Source: Caldisericota bacterium
Lineage (GTDB): Bacteria > Caldisericota > Caldisericia > Cryosericales > Cryosericaceae
Direction of reading: 5' to 3'
Assembly: GCA_026390215.1 (NCBI GenBank)
Contig: JAPLGJ010000164.1
Location: 1 to 6,448 of the forward strand
DNA length: 6,448 nt
The notes under the pieces are model-generated. The model did no database searches and had not been told where the DNA came from. It worked only from the letters and a program-made list of their open reading frames with translations. Positions 6,114 to 6,448 of the stretch are shown in pieces; the first letter of the stretch is position 1; each line of letters begins with the position of its first letter. The position numbers were made by a program, and so were the translations under genes.

Positions 6114-6213
6114 TGGACTCCCGCATGCGCCGAAAGCCCCCCTCACCTTGAAGCAAAGGGCTCGGGAAAAGCGCCCCTCGTATTGGACTAACATACTCGG
6201 GGGGGGATGACGG
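6114..6213. repeat. Composite palindromic repeat, copy 3
   Basis: Related to copy 1 at 689-801 and in the same orientation. It starts TGGACTCCCGC (6114-6124) and ends GGATGACGG (6205-6213). Between lie two hairpin modules. The first (about 6137-6166) has apical stem CCTT/AAGG; the second (about 6173-6204) has GTAT/ATAC inside the same CCCCTC...TCGGGG frame. The arms differ from copy 1 but still pair, suggesting that structure is kept while sequence drifts. Confidence 0.65.
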
Positions 6214-6448
6214 ATGAGATTGCGACGGATGCAATGCGGCCTTCACGATTGGCGATGACGCCGCCTGCGGAGTGGGCATTCATCCCGATCGCCATCCCTC
6301 GCCGCCGCCATCTTGACGCCGCCGGGCTTTGGCCTTAGGATTGTCATGTTCCTGACAGGTCGCCTGCCAGTCACTGCGCAACCGCAGCTGGACGTAGGGC
6401 TTGCCAGAGTCAATCCTTATCAAGGTCGGGAACCCACCACACCATTTG
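6214..6448. other. Right-edge region with no convincing gene
   Basis: I see no recognisable gene in this 235-nt stretch. On the minus strand a frame is open from the right edge to a TGA at 6282-6280 (55 codons), with a low-complexity basic, Gly/Arg-rich C-terminal end. On the plus strand the same triplets are also open from 6259 to the edge, with an ATG at 6346. GC-rich sequence often leaves both strands open, so neither is called as a gene; either could be the end or start of one outside the window. Confidence 0.3.

Noticed and set aside
5932..6279. A 115-codon minus-strand frame overlapping the permease 3' end and the repeats
   Set aside because: It runs through the composite repeat copies, has a composition rich in Pro, Ser and Arg with no family resemblance, and overlaps the permease end on the opposite strand.

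Overview
This is a GC-rich bacterial window (roughly 60% GC by eye) holding six protein genes in three transcription blocks and two intergenic regions with related palindromic repeats. There is no rRNA, tRNA, CRISPR array or intact transposase gene. The phylum cannot be fixed from the sequence. Start codons, Shine-Dalgarno sites and sigma70-like promoters are ordinary bacterial ones. The cysteine-rich first gene resembles families common in anaerobic Firmicutes, Chloroflexota and related lineages, so an anaerobe is a reasonable but weak guess.

Layout. (1) Positions 2-643 (+): the 3' part of a cysteine-rich protein of the DUF6144 / ATC-hydrolase-like kind, open at the left edge. (2) Positions 644-858: a convergent intergenic region with a composite hairpin repeat and a perfect 15-bp inverted repeat. 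(3) Positions 859-2786 (-): a probable three-gene operon read leftwards, glycerate kinase, then a PrxQ/BCP-type peroxiredoxin, then a small two-helix (2TM domain) membrane protein whose GTG start overlaps the peroxiredoxin stop by 4 nt. (4) Positions 2787-3024: a divergent promoter region with two recognisable promoters whose -35 boxes are 12 bp apart. (5) Positions 3025-5951 (+): an ABC transporter of the MacB/LolD/FtsX superfamily, an ATPase followed by a double-length FtsX-type permease, also joined by a GTGA overlap. (6) Positions 5952-6448: about 500 bp without a convincing gene, holding two further copies (one partial) of the composite repeat.

How the parts relate. The ATPase and permease should form one transporter, with the fused permease supplying both membrane halves. 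No membrane-fusion or outer-membrane partner is present, so its substrate is unknown. Glycerate kinase feeds glycerate into lower glycolysis; its link to the peroxiredoxin and 2TM protein is probably only shared transcription, although the peroxiredoxin/2TM overlap suggests tight co-expression of those two.

Most noteworthy are the composite hairpin repeats, in which a constant CCCCTC...TCGGGG frame encloses stems whose bases differ but still pair, and the PrxQ-like protein that lacks the usual resolving cysteine. I saw no clear evidence of a wholly new defence or mobile system.
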